This document shows, in pieces, positions 62,190 to 64,000 of a stretch of DNA of 64,000 nucleotides. The notes beneath the pieces were generated by a model, which had not been told where the DNA came from, ran no database searches, and saw only the letters and a program-made list of their open reading frames with translations. The position numbers and the translations under genes are program-made. This stretch comes from CBFFRJ01 sp051486985 (GTDB lineage Bacteria > Pseudomonadota > Gammaproteobacteria > Enterobacterales > Enterobacteriaceae). Positions within the stretch are counted from its first letter, which is position 1; the number at the start of each line of letters is the position of its first letter. The stretch spans positions 124,001 through 188,000 of the forward strand of contig NZ_JAHVDV010000001.1 of assembly GCF_051486985.1 (NCBI RefSeq). The letters run 5' to 3'.

Positions 62190-62213
62190 AAAGGCCGCTA
62201 TGCGGCCTTTTTT
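62190..62213 (+). terminator. pheST-ihfA terminator
   Basis: AAAGGCCGC (62190-62198) pairs with GCGGCCTTT (62202-62210). Three more T follow. Confidence 0.88.
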
Positions 62214-62275
62214 CTTTCCTGCTTATTCTATTATCTTTAAAATCAATGACCTTCACGATTGGCTGACGACAAACC

Positions 62276-63262
62276 ATGCAGAACTACGCTCAACGCCAGC
62301 GACAGCGCAATGGACGATGGCTGGCAGCCCTTGCGCTGCTACTGCTGCTGACCATGATGATAAGTCTGTGCGCCGGCGACCAGTGGATAGCGCCCGGAGA
62401 GTGGCTCAACGCCAATGGTCGCCTGTTTGTCGGACAAATACGCTTACCACGAACGCTCGCCGTCATGCTGGTGGGCGCGGCGCTGGCACTCTCAGGTGCC
62501 ATCATGCAGGCTTTATTCGATAACCCCCTCGCCGAGCCGGGGCTACTCGGTGTCTCTAATGGCGCTGGCGTAGGGTTAATCGCCGCAGTGTTACTCGGAA
62601 ACGGAATACTTCCGGACTGGTCGTTGGGAATGTGCGCCATCGCCGGTGCGCTGATTGTGACCCTCATTTTGCTCCGGTTTGCCAGGCGTCAGCTCTCTAC
62701 CAGTCGCTTGCTACTGGCGGGAGTGGCGTTAGGCATCATCTGCAGTGCACTAATGACCTGGGCTATTTACTTTTCAACATCCTTTGATCTGCGCCAGTTG
62801 ATGTACTGGATGATGGGAGGATTTGGCGGCGTTGACTGGCGACAAAGCTGGTTGATGCTGGCTTTGCTGCCCGTCATGATGTGGGTCTGTTTTCAGTCCC
62901 GACCATTAAATATGCTGGCACTGGGTGAAACATCGGCCCGACAGCTGGGTTTGCCAGTATGGCTGTGGCGTAATTTACTGGTTGTGGCGACCGGCTGGCT
63001 GGTCGGCGTGAGCGTTGCGCTTGCTGGTTCCATCGGTTTTATTGGTTTGGTGATTCCCCATATTCTGCGACTCTGTGGCCTGACGGATCACCGGGTGCTG
63101 TTGCCTGCGGGCGCACTGGCGGGGGGGATAGCCCTGCTCTTTGCGGATATTGTGGCCCGCCTGGCGCTCAGCGCCGCAGAATTACCCGTTGGCGTCGTGA
63201 CGGCAACGCTGGGCGCACCTGTTTTTATCTGGCTATTATTAATGTCCAGGGTCGGGCGATAA
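62276..63262 (+). CDS. btuC: BtuC, vitamin B12 ABC importer permease
   Basis: The product has 328 residues. It is a FecCD-family permease with about ten membrane helices. Blocks are RLPRTLAVMLVGAALALSG, GLLGVSNGAGVGLIA and, near residue 250, the L-loop region GSIGFIGLVIPHILRLCGLT that contacts BtuD. It forms BtuC2D2 with BtuD and takes cobalamin from BtuF. The N-terminus is slightly longer than in E. coli (326). It is followed by btuE after 34 bases. Confidence 0.95.
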   Translation: MQNYAQRQRQRNGRWLAALALLLLLTMMISLCAGDQWIAPGEWLNANGRLFVGQIRLPRTLAVMLVGAALALSGAIMQALFDNPLAEPGLLGVSNGAGVGLIAAVLLGNGILPDWSLGMCAIAGALIVTLILLRFARRQLSTSRLLLAGVALGIICSALMTWAIYFSTSFDLRQLMYWMMGGFGGVDWRQSWLMLALLPVMMWVCFQSRPLNMLALGETSARQLGLPVWLWRNLLVVATGWLVGVSVALAGSIGFIGLVIPHILRLCGLTDHRVLLPAGALAGGIALLFADIVARLALSAAELPVGVVTATLGAPVFIWLLLMSRVGR

Positions 63263-63296
63263 GATCCGAAACCTGTCTTTTAACTGAGAGGATGCT

Positions 63297-63848
63297 ATGC
63301 ACCAGGATATTCTGAACACAGAGATCACAACGATTGATGGCGAAAACATTTCGCTGGAACAGTATCGCGGTAAAGTGCTGCTTATCGTCAATGTCGCCTC
63401 AAAATGCGGGCTGACACCGCAATATGAGCAACTGGAAAATATCCACAAGGCGTGGGAAAAAGATGGCTTTAGCGTGCTGGGCTTCCCGTGCAATCAGTTC
63501 CTTGGCCAGGAACCTGGCAGCGAAGAGGAGATTAAAACCTTCTGCAGCACGACTTATGGCGTGACCTTCCCCTTGTCGGCCAAAATTGATGTTAACGGTG
63601 AAAACCGTCACCCGCTCTACAGCAAACTGATTGCCGCGGCACCGAAAGCCGTCGCACCTGAAGAGAGCGGATTTTATGAACGTATGGCGAGCAAAGGCCG
63701 TGCGCCGCTCTATCCGGATGATATTTTGTGGAATTTCGAAAAATTCCTCATCGGGCGTGATGGTCAGGTGGTGCAGCGTTTCTCACCGGATATGACGCCG
63801 GAAGATCCTATTCTGATGGAAGCAATCAAACTGGCACTGGCTAAATAA
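63297..63848 (+). CDS. btuE: BtuE, glutathione-peroxidase-family peroxidase
   Basis: The product has 183 residues with GAGAGG upstream. It has a thioredoxin-like peroxidase fold with the peroxidatic cysteine in VNVASKCGLTPQYEQL near residue 37 and the family glutamine/tryptophan blocks FPCNQFLGQEPG and DILWNFEKFLIGRDG. No selenocysteine is present. E. coli BtuE is a thioredoxin-dependent peroxidase and is dispensable for B12 uptake despite its place between btuC and btuD. Its TAA overlaps the btuD ATG by one base. Confidence 0.95.
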   Translation: MHQDILNTEITTIDGENISLEQYRGKVLLIVNVASKCGLTPQYEQLENIHKAWEKDGFSVLGFPCNQFLGQEPGSEEEIKTFCSTTYGVTFPLSAKIDVNGENRHPLYSKLIAAAPKAVAPEESGFYERMASKGRAPLYPDDILWNFEKFLIGRDGQVVQRFSPDMTPEDPILMEAIKLALAK

Positions 63849-64000
63849 TGGCAATACTGCAACTTCACAACGTTGAGGATGCAGGCAGGCTGGGGCCGGT
63901 AACGGCCTCGGTCTCTACAGGGGAAATGTTGCACCTTGTCGGCCCTAACGGCGCAGGAAAGAGCACCTTGCTGGCACGGATGGCCGGGATCACCGTGGGT
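63848..64000 (+). CDS. btuD: BtuD, vitamin B12 ABC importer ATPase (cut by window end)
   Basis: The first 51 codons are visible, starting MAILQLHNVEDAGRLGPVTA at 63848 in the TAATG overlap with btuE. Walker A is present as LVGPNGAGKSTLLARMAGI near residue 33. The rest of the ATPase lies outside the window. It hydrolyses ATP to drive cobalamin transport by BtuC. Confidence 0.93.
   Translation, partial: MAILQLHNVEDAGRLGPVTASVSTGEMLHLVGPNGAGKSTLLARMAGITVG

Overview
The window is core chromosome of an Enterobacteriaceae, closest in gene content and order to the E. coli/Salmonella region running yeaG-gapA-sppA-topB-gdhA-ast-chb-katE-pfkB-thrS-pheST-btuC. The protein sequences look like those of Enterobacter, Lelliottia or Leclercia rather than E. 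coli itself; the genus is an inference. Almost every gene is an intact, full-length orthologue.

Layout. 1-5530: a truncated GPH-type sugar symporter, the small membrane protein yoaI, yeaK, and the yeaG-yeaH kinase/partner operon. 5531-9816: an AT-rich island between yeaG and mipA. It holds a broken large serine recombinase, a broken membrane-anchored protein, a small gene interrupted by TGA, an apparently intact DUF1493-type gene and a dead IS3-family element. 9936-14709: mipA, yeaE, yeaD, gapA, msrB, yeaC. 14751-22221: pncA, ansA, sppA, ydjA, selD, topB. 22373-26916: a small unknown ORF, gdhA, ynjH, nudG, ynjE, xthA. 26917-33610: a sigma-54/NtrC-type control region and the astCADBE arginine succinyltransferase operon. 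33776-38146: spy, ves, cho, a small membrane protein, nadE, osmE. 38189-43586: the chbBCARFG chitobiose operon. 43625-50157: katE, cedA, tcyP, ydjM with a LexA box, a lone kduD with a KdgR-like operator, and yniC. 50298-54766: yniB, yniA, ydiZ, pfkB, ydiY, a helix-hairpin-helix protein, fumD. 54976-64000: the translation cluster thrS-infC-rpmI-rplT-pheM-pheST-ihfA with its RNA controls (tRNA-like thrS operator, AUU start of infC, pheM attenuator), then btuC-btuE-btuD, with btuD cut by the window end.

How it fits together. Three complete catabolic units stand out: arginine to glutamate (ast), N,N'-diacetylchitobiose uptake and hydrolysis (chb), and one step of hexuronate/pectin catabolism (kduD). 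Nitrogen control appears in the ast promoter and, by family knowledge, in yeaGH. Stress functions (katE, osmE, spy, msrB, btuE, xthA, ydjM) are dispersed. The least ordinary part is the decaying island at 5.6-9.8 kb, in which four of the five units that can be read carry stop codons or frameshifts. I did not find a convincing new multi-gene system. The best leads are that island, the operator-equipped lone kduD, and a ynjE without a signal peptide.
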